Shown here piece after piece: positions 26,942 to 35,091 of a stretch of 64,000 nt of DNA (its first letter is position 1; each line of letters begins with the position of its first letter). The notes under the pieces are model-generated. The model was not told the origin of the DNA, searched no databases, and was given only the letters and a program-made list of their open reading frames with translations. Origin of the DNA: Burkholderiales bacterium (lineage in GTDB: Bacteria; Pseudomonadota; Gammaproteobacteria; Burkholderiales; UBA6910); the NCBI GenBank assembly GCA_026005015.1, contig BPKG01000001.1, positions 563,501-627,500 of the forward strand, given 5' to 3'. Both the position numbers and the translations under genes were made by a program.

Positions 26942-27181
26942 CTATCGTCCGGCCGTATCGCCCGCGATGCGGACGTACTCATTCTGGCCCAACTGCCGGG
27001 TCTTAATGCTCTTCTCCCAGGCCGCCTTATCGCCCTTGAACTCCTCGTTGTCCCACGGCAGGCTGTCCGGCTTGCCCTGGTACTTGCCCGCCTTGTACTG
27101 GGTCACCTGCGGCCTCTCGCCGCAGGCCCCGAGTCCCAAGGCGAGCAGGGCCGCGATGGCGGCCGCTGCCACCTTTTTCAT
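26942..27181 (-). CDS. small lipoprotein inside the formate dehydrogenase operon
   Basis: A 79-residue predicted lipoprotein with a type II signal peptide: MKKVAAAAIAALLALGLGAC, lipobox LGAC with the lipidated Cys20. The mature part is short, hydrophilic and aromatic (QVTQYKAGKYQGKPDSLPWDN, cited in part) and carries no metal motif. It sits between the beta and gamma subunit genes with gaps of 2 and 9 bases, so it should be made together with them. Its position argues for a structural or assembly role at the membrane-bound enzyme. I do not recognise a named family. Confidence 0.85.
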   Translation of the reverse strand: MKKVAAAAIAALLALGLGACGERPQVTQYKAGKYQGKPDSLPWDNEEFKGDKAAWEKSIKTRQLGQNEYVRIAGDTAGR

Positions 27182-27183
27182 GA

Positions 27184-27807
27184 TCAGCCTCCTTTCCCGG
27201 CCGGCGCGCTCGGCTGCTGCTCAGGCCGCCCGTAGGCGGTCGCCCAGCCCCAGACCTCCGCGCCCCTGCCGCGCACCAGGACCCGCTGCCGATAGATGTC
27301 CGCCAGCACGTCCCCGTCGCCGCCCAGGAGGGCCTTGGTGGAGCACATCTCGGCGCAGGCGGGGAGCTTTCCTTCCGCGATGCGGTTGCGGCCGTACTTC
27401 TTGAATTCCACCTCGGAGAAGTCCGGCTCGGGGCCGCCGGCGCAGAAAGTGCACTTGTCCATCTTGCCGCGCAGCCCGAAGCCCCCGTCTTGGGGAAACT
27501 GGGGCGCGCCGAACGGGCAGGCGTAGAAGCAATAGCCGCAGCCGATGCACAGATCCTTGTCGTGCAGGACGATGCCCTCCGAGGTCTTGTAGAAGCAGTC
27601 CACCGGACACACCGCCATGCACGGGGCGTCCGAGCAGTGCATGCACGCCACCGAGATGGAGCGCTCCCCGGGCACGCCGTCGTTGATGGTCACCACCCGC
27701 CGGCGGTTCACGCCCCAGGGCACCTCGTGCTCGTTCTTGCACGCGGTCACGCAGGCGTTGCACTCGATGCAGCGCTCCGCGTCGCATATGAACTTCATTC
27801 GAGCCAT
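27184..27807 (-). CDS. fdhB: formate dehydrogenase beta subunit, four [4Fe-4S] clusters
   Basis: Electron-transfer subunit between the catalytic and membrane subunits. The 207-residue product shows four ferredoxin-type cysteine sets: CIECNACVTACK (Cys13-Cys23), CMHCSDAPCMAVCP, CIGCGYCFYACP, and CTFCAGG with the later CAEMC pair. It is of the shorter Fdh3-type and lacks the C-terminal membrane helix of E. coli FdnH. It carries no signal peptide of its own, so it is presumably exported with the Tat-targeted alpha subunit. Intact, with 22 bases separating it from fdhA. Confidence 0.95.
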   Translation of the reverse strand: MARMKFICDAERCIECNACVTACKNEHEVPWGVNRRRVVTINDGVPGERSISVACMHCSDAPCMAVCPVDCFYKTSEGIVLHDKDLCIGCGYCFYACPFGAPQFPQDGGFGLRGKMDKCTFCAGGPEPDFSEVEFKKYGRNRIAEGKLPACAEMCSTKALLGGDGDVLADIYRQRVLVRGRGAEVWGWATAYGRPEQQPSAPAGKGG

Positions 27808-27829
27808 GGTCTAGCCTCCTCCGAATCCG

Positions 27830-30754
27830 TTACGCCTTGGAAATGCGGCAGAGCGTCGTCTTAGTCTCCTGCATCATGGTGACCGCGTCGTAGCCGTAGG
27901 TGGTGGCGGTGTTGACCGCTTCCCCACGGACGATGGGCGCCGCCCCCTGCGGATACTTGTCCAGCAGGTCCTGGCCCATCCACCATCCCGCGAAGTGGAA
28001 CGGCAGGAACACCGTTCCCGGGGCCACGCGCTCGGTGACCAGCGCCTTGACCTTGATGCGCGCCTTGGTGGGGGACTCCACCCACACGTACTCGCCGTTG
28101 CGCACCCCGGCGTTGTTGGCGTCCTTCGGGTTCACCTCGACGAACATGTCCTGCTGCAGCTCGGCGAGCCACGGGTTCGACCGGGTCTCGTCGCCCCCGC
28201 CCTCGTACTCCACGAGCCGGCCGCTGGTCATGATTAGCGGATACTCCTTGGAGATCTCCTTGTTCGCCATCTGGATGGTCTTGAACAAGGTGGGCATGCG
28301 CCAGAACGCCTTCTTGTCGTCATGAGTGGGATACTTCTCTACAAGATCCGGCCGCGGCGAGTAGAGGGGCTCCCGGTGCTGCGGGATGGGATCGGGGAAG
28401 TTCCACACCACCGCCCGGGCCTTGGCGTTGCCGAAGGGATGGCAGCCGTGGTTCTTCATCACCACCCGGATGATGCCGCCGGAGAGGTCGGTCTTCCAGT
28501 TCTTGCCTTCGGCCTCCTTCTTCTCTTCCTCCGTCAGCTCGTCCCACCAGCCTAGTTTTTTGAGGAACACGTGGTCGAACTCGGGATAGCCGGTAGTGAT
28601 GTCGGCGCCCTTGGAGTGGGAGCCGTCTTCCGCCAGCAGCGAGACCCCGTCCCGCTCCACGCCGAAGTTGGCGCGGAAGTTGCCGCCGCCGTCCATGACG
28701 TGCTTGGAGGTGTCGTACAGGTTGGGGGTACCCGGGTGCTTCAGCTCCGGCGTCCCGTAGCAGGGCCACGGCAGCCCGAAGTAGTCGCCGTCCAGCACGT
28801 ACCCGGTCTCCTTGTCCACCCCGCCCTTGGCCCGCAGGGTCTTCACGTCGAAGACGTGCATGTTGCGCATGTGGGCCTTCAACCGCTCCGGCGACTGCCC
28901 CGTGTAGCCGATGGTCCACACACCGCGGTTGATCTCCCGCAGGACCGACTCGGGCTCGGGTTCCTCGAACTTGTCTGGATCGGGCTTGACGATCTTCAGG
29001 TTCTTGGCGAACTCTTTTTCGAACCCGAACTTCTTGGCCAAAGCGTACATGATCGCTTGGTCGGTCTGGGACTCGAACAGGGGCTTGATCACCCGCTCCC
29101 GCCACTGGATCGACCGGTTGGACGCCGTGCAGGACCCGGACGTCTCGAACTGGGTGGCCGCCGGCAGGAGGTACGCGCCGTCGGTACGGGCGAGAGCAGC
29201 CATGGCCGCAGTGGCGGACGGATAGGGATCGATCACCACGATCAGATCCATCTTCTTCATCGCCTCCAGCATGTCCTTGCCGCGGGACTGGCTGTTGGGC
29301 GCGTGGCCCCAGTAGACCACCGCCCGCAGGTTGGGATCCTGGTCGATGTTCTCGTTCTTCTCCAGCACCGCGTCGAACCAGCGGGACACGGTGATGCCCG
29401 GCTTGGTCATCATGGCCTCGGAGGCGAAGCGCCCCTTCAGCCACTCGTAGTCCACGCCCCACACCCTCGCCCAGTGCTTCCACGATCCCGGCGCGATGCC
29501 GTAGTAGCCCGGCAGGGAATCCGGGTTGGGCCCCACGTCGGTGGCGCCCTGCACGTTGTCGTGGCCGCGGTAGATGTTGCACCCGCCCCCTGAGACGCCC
29601 ACGTTACCGAGGGCGAGCTGCAGGATGCAGGAGGCGCGCACGATGGCGTTGCCGGTGGTGTGCTGGGTCTGGCCCATAGCCCACACGATGGTGGACGGCC
29701 GGTTCTCCGCCATGAGCTTGGCCACCGTGTAGACCGACTTTTCGTCCAGGCCGGTTACGTCCTCCACTTTGTCCGGAGTCCACTTGGCCAGGACTTCTTC
29801 CTTGACCTTGTCCATGCCGTAGACCCGCTGGCGGATGTACTCCTTGTCTTCCCAGCCGTTCTTGAAGATGTGATAGAGCAGCCCCATCAGGAACGCCACG
29901 TCGCTGCCGGAGCGGGTGCGGAAATAATAATCCGCCTTGGCCGCGGTGCGGGTGAAGCGGGGATCCACCACGATCACCTTGGCCCCGTTCTCCTTCGCGT
30001 GCAGCGTATGCAGCATCGACACCGGGTGCGCCTCGGCAGCGTTGGAGCCGAAGAACAGGATGCACTTGGAGAACTGCTCGTCGTTGTAGGAGTTGGTCAT
30101 GGCCCCGTAACCCCAGGTGTTCGCCACCCCCGCCACGGTGGTGGAGTGGCAGATGCGCGCCTGGTGGTCGCAGTTGTTCGAGCCCCACATGGACACGAAC
30201 TTGCGCAGCAGGTAAGCCTGCTCGTTGCTGTGCTTGCTGGAGCCGATCCAATACACCGCGTCGGGGCCGCTCTCCTTGCGGATCGCGAGCAGCTTGTCGC
30301 CCACCTCGTTGATCGCCTGCTCCCAACTGATCTTCTGCCACTTGCCGCCCGCGAGCTTCATGGGATAGCGCAGGCGGTGCTCGCCGTGGCCGTGCTCGCG
30401 CACGGATGCGCCCTTGGCGCAGTGGGCGCCCAGGTTGATGGGCGAATCGAACACCGGCTCCTGCCGCACCCACACCCCGTTCTTCACCACGGCGTCGATG
30501 GCGCAACCCACCGAGCAGTGGGTACACACGGTGCGCCGCACCTCCACGGAACCCGCGCCTTCGGCCTTGGCGGCCTGGGCCCTATCCATCATGGAGAAGG
30601 GCAACTGGCTGGCAAAGGCGCCGGCACCGACCGCGATGCCGGAGCGCCTGAGGAAGGTGCGCCGGTCCATGGTGTTGCCCAGGAAAGCGGCCACGCTACG
30701 GCTCAGGCGACCCGAGCGCTGGACCTCAGTCGTCGATTTCTTGATCAGCAACAT
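27830..30754 (-). CDS. fdhA: formate dehydrogenase alpha subunit, molybdenum/tungsten catalytic subunit
   Basis: Oxidises formate to CO2 in the periplasm at a bis-pterin guanine dinucleotide Mo or W centre. The 974-residue product has a Tat signal (DRRTFLRRSG at 30-39), then one [4Fe-4S] site at Cys77, Cys80, Cys84 and Cys112. The metal ligand is Cys202 in ARICHST, so this is the cysteine form; no in-frame TGA for selenocysteine is present. His203 follows as usual. RGHDNVQGATD and MTSGRLVEYEGGGDETRSNPW in the C-terminal part are also typical. The Mo/W choice cannot be read from sequence. Preceded by a small Tat-signal gene and TorD-like chaperone. Confidence 0.97.
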   Translation of the reverse strand: MLLIKKSTTEVQRSGRLSRSVAAFLGNTMDRRTFLRRSGIAVGAGAFASQLPFSMMDRAQAAKAEGAGSVEVRRTVCTHCSVGCAIDAVVKNGVWVRQEPVFDSPINLGAHCAKGASVREHGHGEHRLRYPMKLAGGKWQKISWEQAINEVGDKLLAIRKESGPDAVYWIGSSKHSNEQAYLLRKFVSMWGSNNCDHQARICHSTTVAGVANTWGYGAMTNSYNDEQFSKCILFFGSNAAEAHPVSMLHTLHAKENGAKVIVVDPRFTRTAAKADYYFRTRSGSDVAFLMGLLYHIFKNGWEDKEYIRQRVYGMDKVKEEVLAKWTPDKVEDVTGLDEKSVYTVAKLMAENRPSTIVWAMGQTQHTTGNAIVRASCILQLALGNVGVSGGGCNIYRGHDNVQGATDVGPNPDSLPGYYGIAPGSWKHWARVWGVDYEWLKGRFASEAMMTKPGITVSRWFDAVLEKNENIDQDPNLRAVVYWGHAPNSQSRGKDMLEAMKKMDLIVVIDPYPSATAAMAALARTDGAYLLPAATQFETSGSCTASNRSIQWRERVIKPLFESQTDQAIMYALAKKFGFEKEFAKNLKIVKPDPDKFEEPEPESVLREINRGVWTIGYTGQSPERLKAHMRNMHVFDVKTLRAKGGVDKETGYVLDGDYFGLPWPCYGTPELKHPGTPNLYDTSKHVMDGGGNFRANFGVERDGVSLLAEDGSHSKGADITTGYPEFDHVFLKKLGWWDELTEEEKKEAEGKNWKTDLSGGIIRVVMKNHGCHPFGNAKARAVVWNFPDPIPQHREPLYSPRPDLVEKYPTHDDKKAFWRMPTLFKTIQMANKEISKEYPLIMTSGRLVEYEGGGDETRSNPWLAELQQDMFVEVNPKDANNAGVRNGEYVWVESPTKARIKVKALVTERVAPGTVFLPFHFAGWWMGQDLLDKYPQGAAPIVRGEAVNTATTYGYDAVTMMQETKTTLCRISKA

Positions 30755-30775
30755 GTTTAGAGCCTCCTCCTTCCG

Positions 30776-30973
30776 TCAGACCCGGGCGGTCTGGTAGTAC
30801 TGGCGCACGTGGGCCGTCTCCTGGTAGCCCCGCTTGGCGGCCGCCGCTTTCCCGGCTTTCGCCTTGAGGTGCGCCGGGGAGGTCCCGGTCAAAGCGGCCG
30901 CCGCGGCCGCCGCGCCGCCGGCGGTGAGCGCCAGCATGAACTTGCGCCTTCCGGCATTGGTCGTCGCGCTCAT
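30776..30973 (-). CDS. 65-residue Tat-signal protein upstream of fdhA
   Basis: A very short protein made almost entirely of a twin-arginine signal (AGRRKFMLALTAGG) plus about 35 residues ending GYQETAHVRQYYQTARV. Small proteins of this type regularly precede formate dehydrogenase genes in Proteobacteria, where their function is not established. It has no cofactor motif and might bind and co-export with another subunit. It lies 21 bases before fdhA and 30 bases after the TorD-like gene. Confidence 0.85.
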   Translation of the reverse strand: MSATTNAGRRKFMLALTAGGAAAAAAALTGTSPAHLKAKAGKAAAAKRGYQETAHVRQYYQTARV

Positions 30974-31003
30974 GGTCTTTACCCTCCTCTTCTCTGTCAG
31001 CCG

Positions 31004-31624
31004 TCAATCGGCAATGTCAAACGAAGCCACTTCCACATCGAAAAAAGCTGCAGCAAACCTGGCCACGTGCCTGAAAAAATCGGCCTCCTCGGTCCGCGCC
31101 AGGCTCTCGGCGAGCCTCGGGTACCAGGATTGCACGTGGGTGGAAAAAAACCGTTTCTGCGTCTCTAGCCCGGCCCCGGAAAGAATCAGGATGCGCATCA
31201 CATCGCACAGGGCCGCGATGTGATCCTCGGGTTCGCCGGCGGTGAGCTTGCGGGAAAACCCCAGCACCGCCAGGTCGTCCCGCAGCGCCGCCAGGGGCTT
31301 TTCCATCATAAATCCGGCCAGGTAATAGGAGCCGAACACCATGACCTTGGGCCGCCCCACGCCGTAGAACAGGGTCTCGAACTCTTCCCGCACCCGCGCC
31401 GGATCGGCCGCCGCGGCCGCGGCCTTCAGATCGCGCCAGGCGGAAGCGAAAGGCGACGCCCCCTCTCCTCCCGGCCCCGCATCGGATTGGGCCACCAGGC
31501 GCAGCAGCTCGTCCGACGGCGGCGCGTAGAACAAGTTGGAGATCAGCGCGTACATGTCGGCCCGGGCCAGATCCTCCGGGGCCACCGGCGCCGGGGCGTG
31601 CACGGTCATGGCGCTGCCGCTCAT
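31004..31624 (-). CDS. TorD-family molybdoenzyme chaperone
   Basis: Cytoplasmic all-helical chaperone that binds Tat signal peptides of molybdoenzymes and supports cofactor loading. The 206-residue product shows the family core YALISNLFYAPPSDELLRLV near the N-terminus, and EEFETLFYGVGRPKVMVFGSYY and DHIAALCDVMRILI in the middle. ATG 31624 overlaps the upstream gene's stop as ATGA; the longer reading from 31693 lies inside that gene. The likely client is FdhA two genes downstream. Confidence 0.9.
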   Translation of the reverse strand: MSGSAMTVHAPAPVAPEDLARADMYALISNLFYAPPSDELLRLVAQSDAGPGGEGASPFASAWRDLKAAAAAADPARVREEFETLFYGVGRPKVMVFGSYYLAGFMMEKPLAALRDDLAVLGFSRKLTAGEPEDHIAALCDVMRILILSGAGLETQKRFFSTHVQSWYPRLAESLARTEEADFFRHVARFAAAFFDVEVASFDIAD

Positions 31625-33708
31625 CGGGTCACCTCGAAGATGGACACCTTCTTCTCGCCTTGCATAAGGTCGATCACCCGGCAGTCGGCGCACATCTGCA
31701 GCCGGGTGAGCGCCCCCGCTTCGGCGAACATGGAATGGGAGGCGAGCTTGGCCGTCATGTTGTCGATCATCTGCTTCGTGGCGAAGGGCTTACCGCACTT
31801 CACGCAGTGGAAGGGCTCCGCCTCGTTGAGCACCCGCGGCTCCTTGGCCGCCTTGGACAGCAGCAGCCGGGGCGCCAGGGTGATGGCACCCTCGGGACAG
31901 GTCTTGGCGCACAGGCCGCACTGCACGCAATTGGCCTCGACGAACTTGAGCTGGGGCAGCTCCTTGCCGTCCAGCAGGGCGCTCTCGGGACAGGCCCCGA
32001 CGCAGGCCATACACAGGGTGCAGCGTTCCTTGTCGAGGCGCACCTCGCCGTAGGGCGCTCCCGCCGACAGGGCGACCGCCTCCGTGGGGCGGGGGGCATG
32101 GCGCAGGAGGTGCTCGAAGACGAAGTCCAGAGTGCTGCGCTTGTCGTTGGACAGGTTGAAAAGCGCGGGCGGACAGGTCTCGGCTCGGGGAAGATCCCAC
32201 AGGGCCTCTTCCAGCGCCTCCACGTCAGAGGCCTGCACCAGATGCAGGTGGGTGCCGCCATAGCCCAGCCCGTGGAGAATTTCCTGGCCGTAGGTCATCT
32301 GTTGCCGCAGCGCCGCCAGATAGCCTTCCGCCTCGCCCCCGGTGCTCAACACCGCCACCTGGCCAGCCCCCAGGGCGATGGCGCCCAACATGAGGTCCAG
32401 CCCCACGGAACCCACGTGAAAGACTTCCACCGGAATCACCCGGGCGGGCAGGCCCTGGCCTTGGCGGCCGAGCTTCAAGAGGAGCTCGCGCCCGTCGGTG
32501 GCGTTGTGGAACAGCAAACAAGCGTCCTTCCCTCCGGCCCGGAGGTAGGCTTGCAGCAGAGCGCGCAAGCGAGTGCCCATGTCCGCGACCCGGGGATAGG
32601 CGTAGGTCATGGCGCCGGAGGGGCACACCGTGGCGCACCCGCCGCAACCCATGCACAGGTGAGGCTCCACCCGGACGTGATCCCCCTCCTCCGAAATGGC
32701 CGCCGTCGAGCAGACGTCGAGGCACTTGCTGCACCCGGTGATTTTCGATCGGCTGTGGGCGCAGATACTTTCTCTGTAGACGAAAAACTTCGGTTTCTCA
32801 AATTCGCCCACCAGCCCGAGCAGTTGCTGCGCCGCAAGAGCCTGGTCCAGGGGATCCCGGCCGGGGGCGAAATAGCCCTGGGGGGGCTGGGGCATGGACA
32901 ACAGGGGCTTCTCGGACAGATCCAGCACCAGGTCCCAGGTTTCCGAGCGCTCCCGCTCTGCCCGCTCGAAGTCGATGGCCCGCACTTCGCCGCAGGCCGC
33001 CACACACTGGCGGTGGGCCTTGCACCGATCCAGATCGATCTGGTAGGTGAAATCGATGGCCCGCTCCGGACAGACCCGGATGCAGGCACCGCATCGGGTA
33101 CAGACCTCCAGGTCGATGGGATTGGCCTGCTCCCAGCGGACTTGGAAGGCGCCCAGGTATCCCATGATCTCTTTCACCCGACCCGAGAACACCGGGTAGC
33201 GGCGCTCGGCGCCCAGGTCTCCCCCGCCGGCGGTGCTCGCCACCAGCACGCTCACCTCGAGCTGATTCGCCAGGCGGTCGGCCCAGGCGACGCAGGCCGC
33301 CGCCTGGCCGATGATCAGCAGACGCCCTTCGGACTTGTAAGAGACCCGGGGCACCGGCTCGGGATCCGGCACCAGGGCCGCCGCCAGGAGGGCCGCCATC
33401 TTGGGACCGGCGTTGCGGCCGTCCCGGGACCAGCCGGCGGTTTCCCGGATATTGACGAAGCGCACCGGTGCCTGGGCGTCGATGCCCGCCGCCACCTCGG
33501 CGAAAAGGGGCGCCTCCTGGGTACAGGCCACCACCGTGTCCCCGCCGCTCTTCAGGGCCGCTTCCACTTCCCCGATCTGCCGGCGGCAAAGCTGTTGGTG
33601 GACGGGGAGAGGCGCGTCGAGCTGCATGCCCTTGGCCAACAATGACCCATCCACGGTCATCGTGCCATTGCAGGTACAGACCCGGATCGCCTTCTCGTTC
33701 AACGGCAT
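31621..33708 (-). CDS. large multi-cluster ferredoxin protein of the formate dehydrogenase locus
   Basis: A 695-residue iron-sulfur protein with several cluster-binding regions: CTRCGACIRVCP, CKAHRQCVAAC, CSKCLDVCS, CMGCGGCATVCP, CTLCMACVGACP and CVQCGLCAKTCP, plus C-terminal CxxC pairs (FHCVKCG and MCADC) and an N-terminal CTC. Between clusters lie two stretches without cysteine motifs. One (LLIIGQAAACVAWADRL) resembles a nucleotide-binding fold, and one (about 395-500) is reminiscent of MvhD/FrhD-type electron-transfer domains. No signal peptide, so cytoplasmic. It opens the Fdh transcript behind a sigma-54-like promoter. Role unknown; electron delivery or enzyme maturation are both possible. 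Confidence 0.88.
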   Translation of the reverse strand: MPLNEKAIRVCTCNGTMTVDGSLLAKGMQLDAPLPVHQQLCRRQIGEVEAALKSGGDTVVACTQEAPLFAEVAAGIDAQAPVRFVNIRETAGWSRDGRNAGPKMAALLAAALVPDPEPVPRVSYKSEGRLLIIGQAAACVAWADRLANQLEVSVLVASTAGGGDLGAERRYPVFSGRVKEIMGYLGAFQVRWEQANPIDLEVCTRCGACIRVCPERAIDFTYQIDLDRCKAHRQCVAACGEVRAIDFERAERERSETWDLVLDLSEKPLLSMPQPPQGYFAPGRDPLDQALAAQQLLGLVGEFEKPKFFVYRESICAHSRSKITGCSKCLDVCSTAAISEEGDHVRVEPHLCMGCGGCATVCPSGAMTYAYPRVADMGTRLRALLQAYLRAGGKDACLLFHNATDGRELLLKLGRQGQGLPARVIPVEVFHVGSVGLDLMLGAIALGAGQVAVLSTGGEAEGYLAALRQQMTYGQEILHGLGYGGTHLHLVQASDVEALEEALWDLPRAETCPPALFNLSNDKRSTLDFVFEHLLRHAPRPTEAVALSAGAPYGEVRLDKERCTLCMACVGACPESALLDGKELPQLKFVEANCVQCGLCAKTCPEGAITLAPRLLLSKAAKEPRVLNEAEPFHCVKCGKPFATKQMIDNMTAKLASHSMFAEAGALTRLQMCADCRVIDLMQGEKKVSIFEVTR

Positions 33709-33763
33709 TTCAATGGGTTAGCTTCGCTTGCGCAAAACCCTGTTTATAGACCTCATAAATTCC

Positions 33764-33779
33764 AGCAATCCACGAGCCG
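33764..33779 (-). promoter_or_regulatory. sigma-54 (-24/-12) promoter candidate for the Fdh operon
   Basis: Minus-strand sequence CGGCTCGTGGATTGCT has GG and GC spaced by exactly 10 bases and matches 9 of the 11 informative positions of the TGGCACG-N4-TTGCW consensus. The predicted transcription start is near 33753, about 45 bases before the ferredoxin gene ATG. An A-rich tract upstream (33781-33817) could help DNA bending. Confidence 0.6.
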
Positions 33780-33858
33780 GAGAAAACATGAAAGAAACGA
33801 CAAGAAAGGAGAAATAAGTACAACGCCCCTTTCCGCCCGCCGATCTTTCCGGCCAGGT

Positions 33859-34470
33859 TCAGGCGCGGGCGTCGGGGTTCCGGGGCTCTGCTTGGTCGGG
33901 GGACGGGGTATCGGGGGCGGCGGGCGCTCCCTCGCCCCGGGCCTCGGAGGGCTCCGGGGCGGCAGGCGGCTCTTGCCCCGGCGGCGGGAGGCCCTCCCCG
34001 GCCTGGGCCAGCGCTGGTCCTTGCGGCGCCTCCTCCTCCCGGAAGCGGCTCTGCAGCAAGTGCTCCACGGTATGGGTCAGCCTGGCCAGCAGCTCTGGCT
34101 CCAGGGGCTCGAACTTGTTGTAGTCGTCGATGTACACGTCGAGCCCGTCCATGACGTTGAAATGGGGGTCGCTGAAGAGCTTCTTCAGCGCCGCCCGGCG
34201 CAGCCCGTCCTCCACCTTAGGGTGCATGAATGCCCGGAAATCCGAGTCGAAGCTCAAGCTTTCCAGGGGCGGCAGGGGCGGAGGCGGGTCGTCCGCCGGC
34301 TTGCGCTCGGGGCCGCCCGGGCTCCCTTGAGCGGCCCGGGACTCTCGCTTGAGCCGGGACCAGCGGGCGAGGAAAGGCTCCTCCCCTCGCCGCGGGACGG
34401 GCGCGGGTTCCTTCCGGCCTTCGGCCGGCTTGCCGGCGGAGGGCGGGTCAGTCCTGTCGGAGCTTGCCAT
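33859..34470 (-). CDS. DUF3306-type protein
   Basis: A 203-residue hydrophilic protein. Only the middle (about 66-130) looks folded: LESLSFDSDFRAFMHPKVEDGLRRAALKKLFSDPHFNVMDGLDVYIDDYNKF in outline, the signature of DUF3306. Both ends are low-complexity, rich in Pro, Ala and Glu. This family occurs next to DUF3305 and formate dehydrogenase genes in many Proteobacteria, with no assigned function. The ATG lies inside the end of the DUF3305 gene (23-base overlap). About 150 bases, holding the sigma-54-like site, separate it from the ferredoxin gene. Confidence 0.85.
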   Translation of the reverse strand: MASSDRTDPPSAGKPAEGRKEPAPVPRRGEEPFLARWSRLKRESRAAQGSPGGPERKPADDPPPPLPPLESLSFDSDFRAFMHPKVEDGLRRAALKKLFSDPHFNVMDGLDVYIDDYNKFEPLEPELLARLTHTVEHLLQSRFREEEAPQGPALAQAGEGLPPPGQEPPAAPEPSEARGEGAPAAPDTPSPDQAEPRNPDARA

Positions 34471-34939
34471 GGTGTTCCAGCCTGCTGGAGGCGTAGCGGC
34501 GGCGTTTTTTCGCCTCGGGGTCCGGCCGGTAGTGGGTTTCCACGAATTCCCCGACCCAGCGGTAGATCTCCGGCGACATGGGCACCCCGTCCACCTGCTC
34601 GTTGGCGTCCATCCACCGGGCCGCTTCCCCGTAGCTCACCGTGACGAAGGCGGGACGCGCTTCTCCTTGCTCGTCGTAGCGCCACAGGACGAAGACCCGG
34701 GGCTCGCTCGCCGAGACGTTGAGCCAGTAGTCTTCTGCCTCGTCCCGGCGTAGCTCCAGGCGGAAGCCGGTGTGGAGCACCCGTCGGTGCCGTTCGTCCT
34801 CGAAGATCACCCGGGGCGGGGTCTCCGGGGGCGCGCCGTCCTCCACCACCCCGATAGCCTCCCAACGGTGGGAGCACCAAGGATTGTCCAGGCGCAAACG
34901 CTCCATGACGACCGCCACGGGCAAAGTTTCTGCAGGCAT
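34448..34939 (-). CDS. DUF3305-type protein
   Basis: A 163-residue protein matching DUF3305: PVAVVMERLRLDNPWCSHRWEAIGV at the start, LHTGFRLELRRDEAEDYWLNVSASEPRVFVLWR in the middle and VPMSPEIYRWVGEFVETHYRP near the end (segments cited in outline). No signal peptide, membrane span or metal motif. ATG 34939 is preferred; the longer reading begins at a TTG. It is the first gene of the minus-strand Fdh group and is divergent from moaA across about 210 bases. Function unknown; constant association with formate dehydrogenase implies a role in that system. Confidence 0.85.
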   Translation of the reverse strand: MPAETLPVAVVMERLRLDNPWCSHRWEAIGVVEDGAPPETPPRVIFEDERHRRVLHTGFRLELRRDEAEDYWLNVSASEPRVFVLWRYDEQGEARPAFVTVSYGEAARWMDANEQVDGVPMSPEIYRWVGEFVETHYRPDPEAKKRRRYASSRLEHHGKLRQD

Positions 34940-34965
34940 AGGATGCAATATAGTCTAAAGTAACA

Positions 34966-34981
34966 GGCAGCGTTCGAGCCT
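34966..34981 (-). promoter_or_regulatory. weak sigma-54-like element before the DUF3305 gene
   Basis: Minus-strand AGGCTCGAACGCTGCC keeps the GG-N10-GC spacing but matches only about 7 of the 11 informative positions. It would start transcription near 34955, 16 bases before the gene. It is interesting mainly because two better candidates flank the same operons. Confidence 0.3.
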
Positions 34982-35091
34982 ACCGGTTCCCCCGGAAACT
35001 TCAACGCCTTCGGATCGAAACGGGTGCACGGGCGTCTTGAGCATATGTCGGAGTTTTTGTAATAATTTTTCCGCTCTTACCCGTGCGGCCC

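Noticed and set aside
24479-27235. A 918-codon plus-strand frame crossing moeA, the intergenic region and the Fdh genes
   Set aside because: It is out of frame with moeA and antisense to fdhC and the lipoprotein gene. Its composition (runs of Arg, Pro, Gly, His) is the usual shadow in GC-rich DNA, and the real genes there have clear motifs.
31660-33645. A 661-codon plus-strand frame opposite the polyferredoxin gene
   Set aside because: It is antisense to a gene with six ferredoxin motifs; the translation is His/Gly/Gln-rich without domain features.
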